Made by a program: the position numbers and the translations under genes
NCBI GenBank assembly: GCA_029216955.1
Contig: JANAVB010042220.1
Coordinates: 16,124,567-16,188,566 of the forward strand
Length of the DNA: 64,000 nt
Direction: 5' to 3'
Source: Iris pallida
Taxonomy: Eukaryota > Streptophyta > Magnoliopsida > Asparagales > Iridaceae
Shown here: piece by piece, positions 35,430 through 48,454 of the stretch
Position numbering within the stretch: position 1 is the first letter of the stretch
Layout of the letters: every line of letters starts with the position of its first letter
Notes under the pieces: generated by a model
Seen by the model: only the letters and a program-made list of their open reading frames with translations
Database searches by the model: none
What the model was told of the DNA's origin: nothing

Positions 35430-35513
35430 ATGGAACAACCGGGATCATCAAATGTTGTATACTCTCTTCCCGACACATCCGAAGAACACTTTGATGCATC
35501 GGAAGCCCTCTTG
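35430..35513 (+). pseudogene. exon-like start inside the 3.8-kb element
   Basis: ATG opens MEQPGSSNVVYSLPDTSEEH and continues to a GTAACT donor-like site after 28 codons; the frame stops soon after. Pyrimidine-rich, promoter-like sequence precedes it. The protein is not recognised. It may be exon 1 of an ancestral element gene. Confidence 0.35.
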
Positions 35514-36000
35514 GTAACTAAATTTTAACTTTTCATCGGATGAAAAATCGGGTTGTGACACATAGGACTGTCACCTCTCTGGCAGTTCCGATCATAGATT
35601 AGGACTGCTAGAGAGGTGACAGTCCTTCACATATGTAGGACTGCCAAGGACCTGACAGTCCTACATATATTTTTTTGCGATTCTAAAATTTTGACAAAAG
35701 GTGCTAAAACGAAGGTCCAAACATCATTTTTTTGCGATTCTAAAATTTCGGAAGGCCGTCTAAAGGTATAGCAGTTAAACTCAGGCTCCTCAAAGATACG
35801 CTCATTTTGCGACAAACCGGACCTCGTTTCGACCTCCCAATCAAAAGTTATGGCCCTCCAAAGTTTCAACTGACCATAAAATGCACCGGAATGACCATTC
35901 TCCGTCTTAATTTACACGGAGAATGGCTATTCCCAGTGTTAAAACGTAGGTGAATGACCATTCTTCGTGTTAATTTACACGGGGAGAATGACCATTCTCC

Positions 36001-36035
36001 GTGCTCCGTGCTCCGTGCTCCGTGCTCCGTGCTAA
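36001..36035. repeat. short (GTGCTCC)n run
   Basis: GTGCTCC repeated about five times at the edge of the array, apparently by slippage on the end of a B half-site. Confidence 0.9.
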
Positions 36036-36052
36036 ATTACAGAGACTTACAA

Positions 36053-37130
36053 ATAGGACTATCACACCCCTGGCAGTCCTATATTAAATTAGGACTGCCA
36101 ATGTGCTGGCAGTCCTAATTCAATGTAGGACTGCTAGGGGGTGGCAGTCCTGATACTGGATCAGATAGCCATTCTCCGTGCTAAATTACACGGAGAATGG
36201 TCATTCTCCGTGCTAAATTACACGGAGAATGGCCATTCTCCGTGCTAAATTAAGAGTTTTCAGTTGAGGAGCTCCTCACAGAGTTTGATAAGTAGGACTG
36301 CCACCCCCCTGGCAGTCCTATACTGAAGTAGGACTGCCAGGGTGCTAGCAGTCCTAATTCGATGTAGGACTGCTAGGGGGTGGCAGTCCTGATACTGGAT
36401 CAGATAGCCATTCTCCGTGCTAAATTATACGAAAAATGGCCATTCTCCGAGCTAAATTACACAGAGAATGGCCATTCTCCGTGCTAAATTAAGAGTTTTC
36501 AGTTGAGGAGCTTCTCACAGAGTTTGATAAGTAGGACTGCCACCCCCTTGGCAGTCCTATACTGAAGTAGGACTGCCAGGGTGCTGGCAGTCCTAATTCA
36601 ATGTAGGACTGCTAGGGGGTGGCAGTCATGATACTGGATCAGATAGCCATTCTCCGTGCTAAATTACACGAAGAATGGCCATTCTCCGTGCTACATTACA
36701 CGGAGAATGGCCATTCTCCGTGCTAAATTAAGAGTTTTCAGTTGAGGAGCTCCTCACAGAGTTTGATAAGTAGGACTGTCACCCCCTGGCAGTCCAATAC
36801 TGAAGTAGGACTGCCAGGGTGCTGGCAGTCCTAACTCAAACTTGCTGTTACAGCAAGTTTCAGTCAGGACTGCCAGCACCCTGGCAGTCATACTTTAGTG
36901 TAGGACTGCCAGATCATACTCTGTGAAAGAGTTTTCAGTTGAGGAGCTCCTCACAGAGTTTGATAAGTAGGACTGCCACCCCCCAGGCAGTCCTATACTG
37001 AAGTAGGACTGCCAGGGTACTGGCAGTCCTAACTCAAACTTGCTGTTGCAGCAAGTTTCAGTCAGGACTTCCAGCACCCTGGCAGTCCTACTTTAGTGTA
37101 TGACTGCCAAGTGGGTGGCAGTCCTGATAT
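36053..37130. repeat. 239-bp tandem repeat unit, about 4.5 copies
   Basis: Unit starts (TAGGACTGCCACCCCC type) at 36053, 36292, 36531, 36770 and, after a shortened copy, 36967. Each unit carries three A dyads, B dyads and the spacer AGAGTTTTCAGTTGAGGAGC. Confidence 0.9.
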
Positions 37131-37397
37131 TGATACTCTGTACATAAAAAACAACAATTCATCACAAGTGCATAAACAACAATAATTCATCACAACTACA
37201 TAAATATTCCACATCCAACTTAAGATTCATCCAACTACAATAATTCATCCCAATAATTCATCACAACTACAATAATTCATCACAACTACTTAAGTTTCAA
37301 AGATTCTACATTCAAATTAAGTTTCAAACAAGTACATAACTATTCCACATCCAACTTAAGTTTGAAACAAGAAAAATATCCAGATCCAACTATATAT

Positions 37398-38140
37398 CAT
37401 GCCGGGCCTTTGAACGAGACTCCCTATTGTTCATGAAGGGGAAGTCGACCATGTCGTCGATGCGATCAAGCTTGTTGGCGACTGCGACACTAGTGTCACT
37501 TTGGCAACCTCTCTAAGCTTCGGGCGCCAGTTCAAAAATTGTTATCGGACGCTCGAGAGGACGTCCCACACGTTCCTTCCGCTTTGACACGGTGGACCGT
37601 ATTCTTTTGTTAGCGGCCGGTGGACTGCATGACAATATACAGTTATTAAATAATAGAAACAAAAATAGGACATGCAGTTACCCCCCGCATATGAGCATCA
37701 TGCAGTTACCCACCCCCATATGTCATTACAGTACGACTGCCTGGCATGTGGCAGTCCTAATGTAAACAGGACTGCCATAGTCCTGGCAGTCCTCTTTCAC
37801 AAGAGGACTGCCATGACTGTGGCAGTCCTGATTTATATTAGGACTGCCACATGCCTGGCAGTCCTACTGTTATGAGATCCGAACTGCCAAAATGAGATGC
37901 TAGTTTGTCGTGTTCTAGGGTTAGGGTTTCAACATAAAATGTGGGTTTCTTGTGTTCAAAAATTAGGGAAGAGAACAATAAAGAGATTCTAAACCTATTT
38001 TATCAAAACTTTTTCAAGAATTAAAAATATTCTAGGGTTTCGAATAGAATGTACAAAATTTTTGAATAAATTAGGGAAGAACGTACCTGGATTTCGGTTG
38101 CTTTGACTTGCATATCATCTCTTCGAATCTACGAAGGTTG
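37398..38140 (-). pseudogene. two-exon gene fragment inside the 3.8-kb element
   Basis: A minus-strand start MICKSKQPKS ends at a CAG|GTACGT-like donor (about 38085). Joined to an acceptor ATGCAG near 37630 it would continue into a basic segment (ANKRIRSTVSKRKERVGRPL) and then hit a stop after FELAPEA. The protein is not recognised. The dyads at 37726-37867 would lie in its intron. Confidence 0.3.
37726..37867. repeat. outlying cluster of three to four family A dyads
   Basis: Dyads of the form GGACTGCCA(N)TGGCAGTCC with different loops from those at 36-37 kb (for example TAGTCC and TGACTG). They sit about 600 bp beyond the main array. Confidence 0.9.
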
Positions 38141-38410
38141 TGGAAGAAATCTTGGTGGATGAATTGGGAGTGGAGTGGTGGAGAAGAAGAAATTAGGGTT
38201 TTAGGGGAGAGGGAGAGAGCTCTTTTTTTTTCTTCTTGAGGAGAGAGAGTGTAAAATGAAAATGAAAGTGAAATGAAGGGTTTGGGGGGTTGGGCTGCCC
38301 CCAGCAAATTTTGGGTGCCCCTAGAAAATTCTCCACCTTCTTGGGCTGCCCCCAAGTAAGTGATGCCCCCAAGCAATTTTGGCAGTGCCCTTAGAAAAAA
38401 CCAACAAATA

Positions 38411-39748
38411 AACAATATTGATTTTATTGATGGATAATATAAAAAGTCATATAACTATAAATATATATAAATAGATAGCTTATCCAATTCATATCCGTAC
38501 ATGAGAATAAATTTGTCCGAGAAGTAAAAGTAGACTTTAGTCTAATCTTAATCCTAAATCTAATCATATCTTAACATCCAATTCAAACTCATGGTGGGTC
38601 AAACAACATGAGTTTGGCCAATAAAAACTGTAATCGCGGTGTAGGGTACAACTTTGTAAAGAAATATATCAGCTGATCAACGGAAGTCACATGTGGTAGA
38701 GAAATATGTTGTGTTTGGTTCACTGTAATATAATCATATCGTAATGGAATTGAATTTGTAATGTAATTGAGTTTGTAATCTAATGCAATTAAAATTACAT
38801 TACCATGTTTAGTTGGAGCACGTAATTAAATCATGCAATGTAATGCCAATTACATTCAAGAGTTTGGTTTAACATATAATGTAGTAAAATAATTATTATT
38901 ATTTATATTATTTTAACAAATATACCCTTGATAGGTGAAAAATGGCTCACAACAGAATTCGTCGGTTCTGGATATCCTGTCGTAGAATCGACGCCACGGG
39001 CAAAACCGCTTGGAACTAGGGGATCCGAAAATCAGGAGTTGGAGTAGACACACAAAGGTAACTCTCAGATTTGGTTTGAGGAGAAACGGATGAGAAAAAG
39101 TGGATAAAACGTCATCTACAAGCTGACTAACCTGCTGTGACGTTTCAGACTTCGATTCGACGGAGTTTCGGCCCAAGTAGCGCGTCGTGCACCTCTCTAA
39201 CGACCGCAAGGTTGCTCCCTAGGGTGGAAGATCATGTTGAGAGGGTCGTGTGAGTGGTGGTGATGGCGCAAAATTTAAGGAAAAATTGGGATTTTGAGAA
39301 GGAAATGGGGTCGGCTAGGGTTTCGGGTTTGGAGTGGTGGTCGCTAGGTTTGGAGGGATTTATGGAGTAGTGGACGGTTATGAGAGAGGGGGATGGTTAG
39401 GGTTTGATAGATTTATATATATTTAGTGCATGGGCTTTGGTTTGATCTAATTTGGATAGGATTTAGTTCTCCAAATCATACTATTATTAATAGGTTTCCT
39501 ATTTTGGTTAGATGTTTGACCAAGCCAAATATATAAGGGAATATTGCATATGGCTGCACTTAAGCCTCTAAACTTCTCTTAAATATATTTATACTTGGTT
39601 TTGGTGCTCCTAGTTAGGCTCTAGCTAGTAGGGTTGACTAGGTTAGGGTCCGAATAGCATTACTAGTCAAATTGGACCCGAAAAATCAATTTAATGAGTC
39701 TCATGTGCCATTTGCAAATAAGTAGCACATAAGAACTCGATTGGATCG
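38411..39748. other. intergenic, with a Harbinger-like half element
   Basis: GTGTTTGGTTCACTGTAATA at about 38710 to 38880 repeats the left arm of the element at 878, without a matching right end. The open frame at 38913-39209 on the minus strand is not recognised. The rest is AT-rich sequence without features. Confidence 0.5.
38883..38933. repeat. 51-bp block shared with 50923-50973
   Basis: TAAAATAATTATTATTATTT through AAATATACCCTTGATA is identical at both places. Confidence 0.85.
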
Positions 39749-41658
39749 TGTCACAACCTGCACCCACTGTGAGGGTACGAGTACGTAACAGCGCCCAGCC
39801 TACGTCGTAGTATCGGCGGTAGAACGTTATTCTAGGTCACTATCTAACAAACAACTCACGCAATTATATAATGTACTTGTCAAATCTCAACTCCGAACGG
39901 AGGACAAGTATAGATATAATGAAATCTCAATCACAGTCTAAGCACGATATGATAACACAGAAGTTTATACCTAAGACTAAATAATAACAACAAAACCAAC
40001 TACTAAATAGTAATAATCTCAAAACAAAACATATCTCAACTTATTTACAATTTAAGTTCTAAAACATGAAAACTAAACCAAGTCAACTAGCTAGTCTCCC
40101 GATCACTCTGAGTGTCGAGGCCAAAGGTAGCTAAACCATCTCCTGGTCCATAGTAAGTAGGGCAAGTGTCCTCAGGGCAATCATCTGTAAAATTTTCAAC
40201 AGGTCCAGTCAAGACAGGAACGAGTACAACTCATCAAGAAATCCCAAGTAAATGACAGAGAACTATAAAGCAGTTATGGACAGTTGTATTGATGAACATG
40301 GCAGTTTATATTCAGGTGATGGTATAGAGAGACAGATAAAGTACAAAGAAAGTAAGGTAACTAAAACAAGAGGAGAATCATGGCAATAAAGACTGTAAAA
40401 TAGAATCTAGCTGAACTAGAGTAACATGGTATAAGTCCAGACAATAAATGTAAACAAGTGTAAAAACAAAGTAAGTCCAGACAACATGAATCTGATACCA
40501 GGTGGTTCCAGTACAAGATGATTCCAGTCAGTGATCAAAGATTCCAGGATGAGTCCAGACTATACTCTAACAATGTGTTTTAAAATATCGAGATCGACAT
40601 GTAAACGGCTATAGGTAATCCGGCACAACACACACTTGGTCGGGTGTGAGATGGCTATCATTCCAGTTTGATTCCAGTATGTGGGGTGATTCCAGAATTG
40701 GGATATGCCTACATGTCTTACTCAAGTATTTTCCCTCCCAGCAAGTACAAGTGAATCCAGAATACGACACGAGAATCGAGATGAGTCCAGCCAAACATGA
40801 TGATACCAGCAATGATTCCAGAATGATTCCAGTAATAAAGCCAACATGATGATACCAGCAATGATTCCAGTAATAGAGGCCAGACAAGATGGTATGTGTG
40901 TCACATACATGAATCCAGAAATATCCATACGTGTTGTAACAGAGAATCATATAAAACTAACTAGAACTGAAGTACAGTAATTGACAAATAAATGAGAGAA
41001 ATACCAGAGAATGTACTCGCCTGATACTCTGAAAAGAGTAGTGTAATATCAGACCGGAGTCACAATGTCCTAAATAGAGTAGTACAGGTCATGATATGTA
41101 AAATACAAGAAAATGAAAGACACAATGCAGTCTATATGATTTCTAGGTCAAATTAGGTCCAAGTCAAACTTTGGTCATCCTTGGTCAATTATACTAGTCA
41201 ACTAGGTCAACCCTAGTCCAGTCCAGTCTCACTAGGCCTAACTAAGCCTATACTAGCAACCAAACACCATCACAAAGTTACAAATCAACACACATTATAT
41301 ATATATCATAAATATACATAGACATGGGTTAAAATCAAATAGATACATTATATATACATGTCAATATTCTACATTACCAACTTGTATTCCTACATTACAT
41401 TTACATATACATGGATGCATTCTTACACATCCACATTACATGTATACATTCACATCATGCATACTTGCATTACCTACATGCATACCTATATGCATTCATA
41501 CCTATATGCCAATGCATTTGATTACCTACATGCATACATATTTACAATGCATATAATTAGATATCATGCAAATATATTACATAATGTATCCTACATGTAT
41601 ATTGCATATATTATCCACACATTGCATAACCTATATTACATTACATTATCACACAAGG

Positions 41659-41659
<1 letters not shown>

Positions 41660-41747
<88 letters not shown>
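41660..41747. repeat. (TA)n microsatellite
   Basis: About 43 TA units inside the long LTR-like unit, in a wider region of ATGCATACAT-type short repeats (41380-41660). Confidence 0.97.
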
Positions 41748-41756
<9 letters not shown>

Positions 41757-43873
41757 ATATACACATATAGAAAGATAGGGGGGACATTGCATATGTATGT
41801 GTGTAATATAGAAATCAATGTTTGTGTGTAAACATATGTGTGCATAGAACATAGGCTATAGGTGTGTGTATGAATATGTGAAAGAGTGACTACATGTGTG
41901 TGTAGAGAGTGTCATGTGGTAGCAGTAGTGTGTGTGTCTAGAGTACATGTGTGTGTGCATAACATGGTTGCACACTCTCAGATTTAACAGTGCATCTCAG
42001 TATATCCATTTCCAGATTTGCATAGTGTGTGGGTGAATAGATGTGTAATAGGACTCAATAATTCAGTGTTCTCAGATGCAAATCATAGGTTCCAGGTTAA
42101 TGTGTAAGTCCATGATTCTCAGGAACAAGGTGTAAAGTGTGTTCAAAATAATATGTTAATACATGTAGTGTGTTAGCAATATGTATTCTCAGGTTTTATA
42201 GGTTTCAGTTGCAACAACAGTTGTACACATGCATTCTCAGGAAACAGGATAACAGTTTACAAATTCTCAGATTTCAGGAAACAAGCAATGTGTAATTGTG
42301 TGTGTAATGAACTCATTCTCAGATTTTATAGGTTTCAGTTTTTGTTAGCAATCCCAGGTTCTCAGGATATCTAGAGTACAAGTGTGTGGGTGAGTGTAGG
42401 AAACCAACATAGGTTCTAGGAAAGCAGTGTAATGAACATATGAATCAATGTGTGCAAATATGTACTCAAAAATTCAAAACTGTGAAATGTGTGTAGATTA
42501 ACATAGAAATCATTGTGTGTGTATCCAGTTTCTCAGGAAACACAATGGCAATTCAACTCTCAGGTTTTAACAGTGTAAACAACTCAGAAATTTAATGTAT
42601 CCAACAGTTTCAGTTGGACAACCCAAATGCAAACTCGAAATCAAATTCTCATGCCAATATTAAAACCCAACATGTAAGTTAACTCTCAGCTGCATCTAGG
42701 CTAATAAACATTCCATTTAACCACACAAATAGTTTAACATATTAAAATTCTCAGAAAATACCCTTGACAGTTTGTATCAAAAAACATAGGGAAAAATTCC
42801 TGATTTTGAAATCCAATAACAACTGATAATTAAAAATAATGGTTGGTAATTGAAGACACATATGTGATTGTGTCGTGGGGTGTCCCAGTATCCAAGAACT
42901 GGACACAAATCGTGTCCAATCACTCCATATACACAGACACTGAAATTGTGCACTGACAGCGTCGTGCACGCATGTCGAGTGAGGTAGGGACACGTGTGTC
43001 CCACCAAATGTGTCGTGGTCGTGCACATAGGTAGAGGGGGTCTAGGGCTAGGGTTTGGTCACCCTGAGTCGTGTCCAAAACATGTCTTCGTGTGACACGA
43101 AGACAGTGTCAGTCGCCTATGGCCGACTGTGCATCGACAGCACGAAATCCGTGCGGCTCAAATATCTTCCAAGCCACTAAATAAAATCCTACGAAATTTA
43201 TACCATACATGTCAGTCATCTCGTGTACGTACACACCAATTTTGGTGTCACCATGTGATGTGTCCAACGAGAACTCGGACACGGACAGCAGGACACCCGA
43301 CCGAGCCCCCGTGCTACGTGTCCAGTGCATATTAGGACACAAAATCGACACAAAACCCGACTCAATCTTCATAAAAAGTAATGCACACACACATAGATCT
43401 ACGTATTCATGTATGTAATTAGTTTTACAAAAATTGAAAATCGAAAATCGAATCCTAAGTGGCATTTTAACAAACACTTACATATACACTATGACACGTG
43501 TCCGATACGGACACCAAACGGACACGATTTCTAACCAAATTCTAGGGACAGCTAGGGGACACCTAGATCTAGGCTAGGATGCAAAGAAATCAGAATATTA
43601 GCACAGTTTGAGAAGTTTTACCTATATGTGCCAATAGCAAAAAAAGTTCCAAATTAGAGTGTTCCTCTTTGCTAGCTCGGATCCCCAAATTGTCCGAAAG
43701 CTGGGATTACTCTCCATAAACAGAAAATAGGAGAGTATTAGGCTCTAATGCAAGAAACTAGAGTTAAAAAGGAATTAAAATAAAGAATCTATGGATTGGG
43801 GAAGAATAGCCATACCTTTCTTTTTTCTATGTGTTCATTCAATACAAAAGAGGCAAGAACTCAATGAGAAGAT

Positions 43874-43884
43874 TATTTATAGGG
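43874..43884 (-). promoter_or_regulatory. TATA box of the long gypsy LTR
   Basis: Complement reads CCCTATAAATAATC, followed by a run typical of an LTR transcription start. This supports the minus orientation of the unit. Confidence 0.4.
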
Positions 43885-44437
43885 AGGGGAATGACCTAGG
43901 AGGCTGGCCACATTGCTGAAATTAGGGTTAGGGTTTAGTCTAATGAGCTATGGGCCTAGTTGTACTAGTCATGAATCAATTCACAAGTCATAAGTCATTG
44001 AACCTATCCCTATTTCTCATATTTCAAACTTGATTTCTAAATGACTAACTTAGGTTGACTTAAGTTAGACTAGGGTCACACCATGCTAACCAAGTCACTA
44101 TAGCTAGGGTCAACATCTAGGTTAGCCTACAAAGTCTCAACTAGTCAAAGTCAAAAATAACAATCACCACTCCAATAATTAACCAAATAATTCTAATAAG
44201 TCAAAATGACCAAATTACCCCTAGGCTAAAAATGATAAATAAATATCCCATCACATGGTTAGGCTCTAGGTCAGACAGTCTCTAGGGTTTCACTAGCAGC
44301 ACATCAATCATAACTCATGACTTAAAACAATTTTAAATTGATTAAAAATCTCCAAAATTCATAATGTGATATAAATATCAATAAATAATAATTATAAAAG
44401 TTCAAAATTACCCTCATTTGAAAAACTGGATGTTACA

Positions 44438-44837
44438 GATGGTACAACCTAGGCATGTGCATTGTAGACTCAAAATGGATCAAAATCTTATATTGGGTCA
44501 TATGGTTTCGATCTATGTCAAGTCCAAAAATCAAATTGGAAGTTGGCTTAAAAATTACGTAAATGGCTCAACTTGACCTAAGTTGGCCCGAAATTACACA
44601 AAATCAAAAGAATGTTGAAAAACAAAATTAGATGGGACATGATATATCAAACTCAAGGTGGACGAGTCTAGAATTCAAATATGGAACTGGATTTGAGAAA
44701 ACAATATTTGTTGTGCTTCCAAAATCAAAGCTACAGTAAACTACTAACATAGTCATTATTGACTTTAATAAATTAAAATATCTATATAAAATAATTAAAA
44801 ATAATTATAATAAGATCCAAAAATCAGGAAGCTTACA
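44438..44837 (-). repeat. probable 3' LTR start of the Tekay/Del-like relic
   Basis: TGTAAGCTTCC on the minus strand follows a purine tract (AAGGTGGGTAGG) right after the end of pol. It appears to be cut by the long LTR-like unit at 44437. The matching 5' LTR was not identified with confidence. Confidence 0.4.
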
Positions 44838-46560
44838 ACCTACCCACCTTAGAAAATTTTGTCCTCAAAATTAAAATAACATAATTATATAGAAAAATCT
44901 TATCATATGAATAATTAGGCTATGACTTACCAGTATCTACGAATAAGTGGGAATAACGCTCACGCATAGAATCTTCACACTCCCAAGTTGATTCTCCTGA
45001 AGAATGGTGCCTCCATGCAACACGAGCCATTTAATCATCTGCCCTCTGAGCATCTTTTCACTCGTATCCAAGATATCTACCGGCTGCTCCTTGTATGATA
45101 AACTGGATTCCATCGTGATCTCAGAGTGATCGACAACATGACTGGGATTAGTCACATACCTCCTCAACTGCGAGACATGAAACACATTATGCACTCCCTC
45201 TAGTGATGGAGGTAATGCAAGACGATATGCCACTTCTCCTACACGCTCAATAATATCGAACGGTCCAATATACCTTGGACTCAACTTTCCTCTACTCCTA
45301 AATCTAATGGTGCCCCACGTCGGTGGAATACTCAGAAATACATGTTGTCCTTCCTTGAATTCCAGTGGTCGACGATACGTATCGGCCCAATACTTCTGCC
45401 GGTCTTGAGCTGCCTGAAGATGACTTCGAATCTGCTTCACTTTCTCGACTGTCTACGTCATAAGCTCTAGTCCAAGTATCTGTCGTTCTCCAACGTCGCT
45501 CCAACATATAGGTGATCTACACTTCCTTCCATACATTGCTTCATATGGTGCCATTTAAATACTAACTTGGTAAATATTATTATAGAAAAATTCCACCAAG
45601 TGTAACTGGTCTTCCCAAAAGCCTCCAACGTCCAACATGCACGCTCTTAACATGTCTTCTAGGGTCTAAATAGTGCGCTCTGACTGACTATTCGTCTGTG
45701 GATGATACGAAGTGCTGAACTTGAGTCTCGTACCCAAGCTCTCCTGTATACTCCTCAAAAAATGAGAGGTGAATCTAGAATTCCTGTCCGAGACTATACT
45801 AAATAGTACCCCATGAAGTTTTACAATTTGCTATATGTACAAGTCAGCTAACATGTCGGTGGACTAACCCCTTTGAACGGCAAAAAATATACCGACTTTG
45901 TGAGTCTATCCATAATCACCCAAACTGTGTCCTTCACACTAGGACTCCTCAAAAATCCAGTAACAAAATCCATGGTAATATGCTCCCATTTTCATTCAAG
46001 AATGGAAAGCGGTTGCAACATACCTGCGGTCCTCTGATGTTCTGCCTTTACCTGTTGACATACCAAGCACTTTGCTACGAAGTGTACAATCTCCCTCTTC
46101 ATACCATGCAACCAATAGTACTGCTTTAAGTTCCGATACATCTTCGTACTCCCAGGATGAATATAATAAATAGAACTGTGGGCTTCACTCAACAACTCCT
46201 GCCTCAGTTCTCCATTTGGAACATAAAGGCGATTCCTGTACCTTAATGTCCCATCCTCATGAATATGAAGTCATGCCTGCTCTTCATCTTATGTCCTATC
46301 GTGAAGTCTTCAAAATCTTGCATCTGTAGGTAACGCTGCCTTGATTCTATCCTCCAGTGAAGACTACACTTCTAAATTGGCAAGTACTCCTAACCTCTAC
46401 AACATATATTGTTGTCGGCCAAGACTCTACGGTAGCTATTTTCTCCTAATCAATTGATAGTCCCTCTTCCAAGATAATGTGTCCCAGAAAAGGAACTCTA
46501 TCAAGGCAAAATTCATACTCACTAAGCTTGGCATACAATCACTCCTTCCTCAATAATCCT
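44838..46560 (-). pseudogene. Ty3/gypsy (Tekay/Del-like) pol relic
   Basis: On the minus strand: CLVCQQVKAEHQ (integrase zinc finger, about 46050), WEHITMDFVTGFLRSPSVKD (integrase core start, about 45990-45930), a frameshifted remainder, then KLSPRYIGPFDIIERVGEVA and VFHVSQLRRYV (45300-45150). The end is chromodomain-like, WRHHSSGESTWECEDSM. AATTTTGAGGACAAAATTTT follows at 44870. Several stops and frameshifts. Confidence 0.8.
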
Positions 46561-47549
46561 AACACAACTCTAAGATGCCCCTCAAAATAAAATAAGCTAG
46601 GAAGAAAAAAGGGATTAAAGTGTTTACTACAAAAGAATTCCAATACGGCTAGTCGTACCATTATATCATAAGTATAGTGTTATAACTTATTCAATGATAC
46701 CCGTCAGTTCACTTCTAGCAAATTCTCCTAATAGGCTCTACGCATCCAATATTCAGGCACTCATACTCGACTCATAATATCACTAGGATCCATCTTTAAG
46801 AAACTTACCCGTTTCTAGCTACCAAATATCACAATCACACCAATAATATAGCTTAATTATAGTATATAATATAACTATAAGGTTTGTCTATTTTAGTCAT
46901 TTGATAAGTAGAAGGTAACGAAAACCTAAGGTTGGGTCAAACAAACCTATATATCAATTTCAAACAACGGTATGGTCAAGCGAAGCAGGAAGGTTTGTCG
47001 AATTATTTCCAAGAACGGTATGAGGCCAAACACGATGCATATGATGTAGTCTAGGTAAGATTCGAGAACCATATATCTCCGTGATTATGTCACATGAAGT
47101 TACTGTCACGCCAGTGTGCATCTGGCTGCAAATAACTTCCTTGTTCCATAATACGACGGATGACTGCAGTGCACATCTGCTATGCCAGTAATACAGGTTC
47201 TTGAGCTTATCTTGGCCAAATCCTAAAAAAATGAATTAACTTTGTACGAAAGTACATAAGAAGAGGTCAACATGCATAGGATATGATTTAAGTAGAGTTC
47301 GAAAAACATATGTAGCCATGATATTGTTATCTGAAGACCTGCCTCGCCAGTATTTCTCTGGCTGCAAAACTTTAATTCCGTAATACAAGAATAAATATAA
47401 TTTCTCAAACTTTTCCTTCAACCAATCCATAAAACACTATCCAACAACTTAGCAGAAAGGAACGAAAAGAATTACTCAGGAAGTCAACGGGAAAAGGATT
47501 TAGTAAAATTTTGAATAGATAAAAACACAAAAGCAATCATGTTGAGAAA
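46561..47549. other. gypsy internal non-coding region with diffuse repeats
   Basis: Degenerate repeats (GCCAGTGTGCATCTGGCTGCAA at 47113 and GCCAGTATTTCTCTGGCTGCAA at 47348, shown here only as landmarks of about 120-240 bp spacing) resemble those at 54060-54400 and 57050-57260. No coding sequence. Confidence 0.45.
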
Positions 47550-47557
47550 GAAGATAA

Positions 47558-48208
<651 letters not shown>

Positions 48209-48454
48209 GAAGATAACATGAAAGCAATCATGCAAAGAGTCTCAGAGAAGTCTATATTCCTAGTTGTGGATGAATCCTCAAGTTCTATTCTTCGATCGGT
48301 TGCAAGCTCGTAATAGTACGACTATCCTGGATATAACTACGACTTCGCACAATTCGCTAAGACTCCACCTGTACCTATGACTTCTAGTATCTATGCCTCT
48401 GCTTTCCTTATATGATAGTAAGGGAAGATACTGTAGGACTGATTGTAGGAACGA

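Larger units (their letters stand above)
35555..37130. repeat. palindrome array: GGACTGCCA/TGGCAGTCC and CCATTCTCCGTG/CACGGAGAATGG dyads
   Basis: Two families of short inverted repeats alternate. Family A is (A)GGACTGCCA, 5-7 variable bases, TGGCAGTCC(T). Family B is CCATTCTCCGTG, CTAAATTA, CACGGAGAATGG. I count roughly fifteen A dyads and about eight B dyads, many perfect. From 36053 they are carried on a 239-bp tandem unit. Confidence 0.93.
34598..38402. mobile_element. 3.8-kb TIR element upstream of MTR4 with 8-bp target duplication
   Basis: Flanked by AACAAATA on both sides (34590-34597 and 38403-38410). Right end (complement) GGTTTTTTCTAAGGGCAC; the left end is identical once the MITE at 34610 is removed. 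The 8-bp duplication suggests hAT or a Mutator-like relative; I cannot assign a superfamily. The interior holds an inward exon-like start at each end and the palindrome array. It ends 135 bp from the MTR4 start codon. Confidence 0.82.
39749..44437 (-). mobile_element. long LTR-like unit of Ty3/gypsy type, probably a solo LTR
   Basis: On the minus strand it begins TGTAACATCC and ends GTTGTGACA, as in the gypsy LTRs at 51545 and 55062. Flanks GATCG and GATGG match at 4 of 5. The terminal 80 bp are recognisably related to the LTR end at 53460-53515 (AGGCTGGGC segment). No coding sequence. It includes a (TA)n tract and a TATA-like promoter. The size (4.7 kb) is large for one LTR; internal insertions are possible. 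Confidence 0.55.

Noticed and set aside
36053..37130. Regularly spaced repeats resembling a CRISPR array
   Set aside because: Plant nuclear context, a 239-bp period, repeated spacers and no cas genes. This is a tandem array of palindromes.
38913..39209. 98-codon minus-strand open frame
   Set aside because: No recognisable motif, no splice or promoter context; probably chance within repeat-derived DNA.
41358..41852. Open frames rich in IYIYIY
   Set aside because: Translation of (TA)n microsatellites; the same applies at 11551, 13525, 47917 and 50974.
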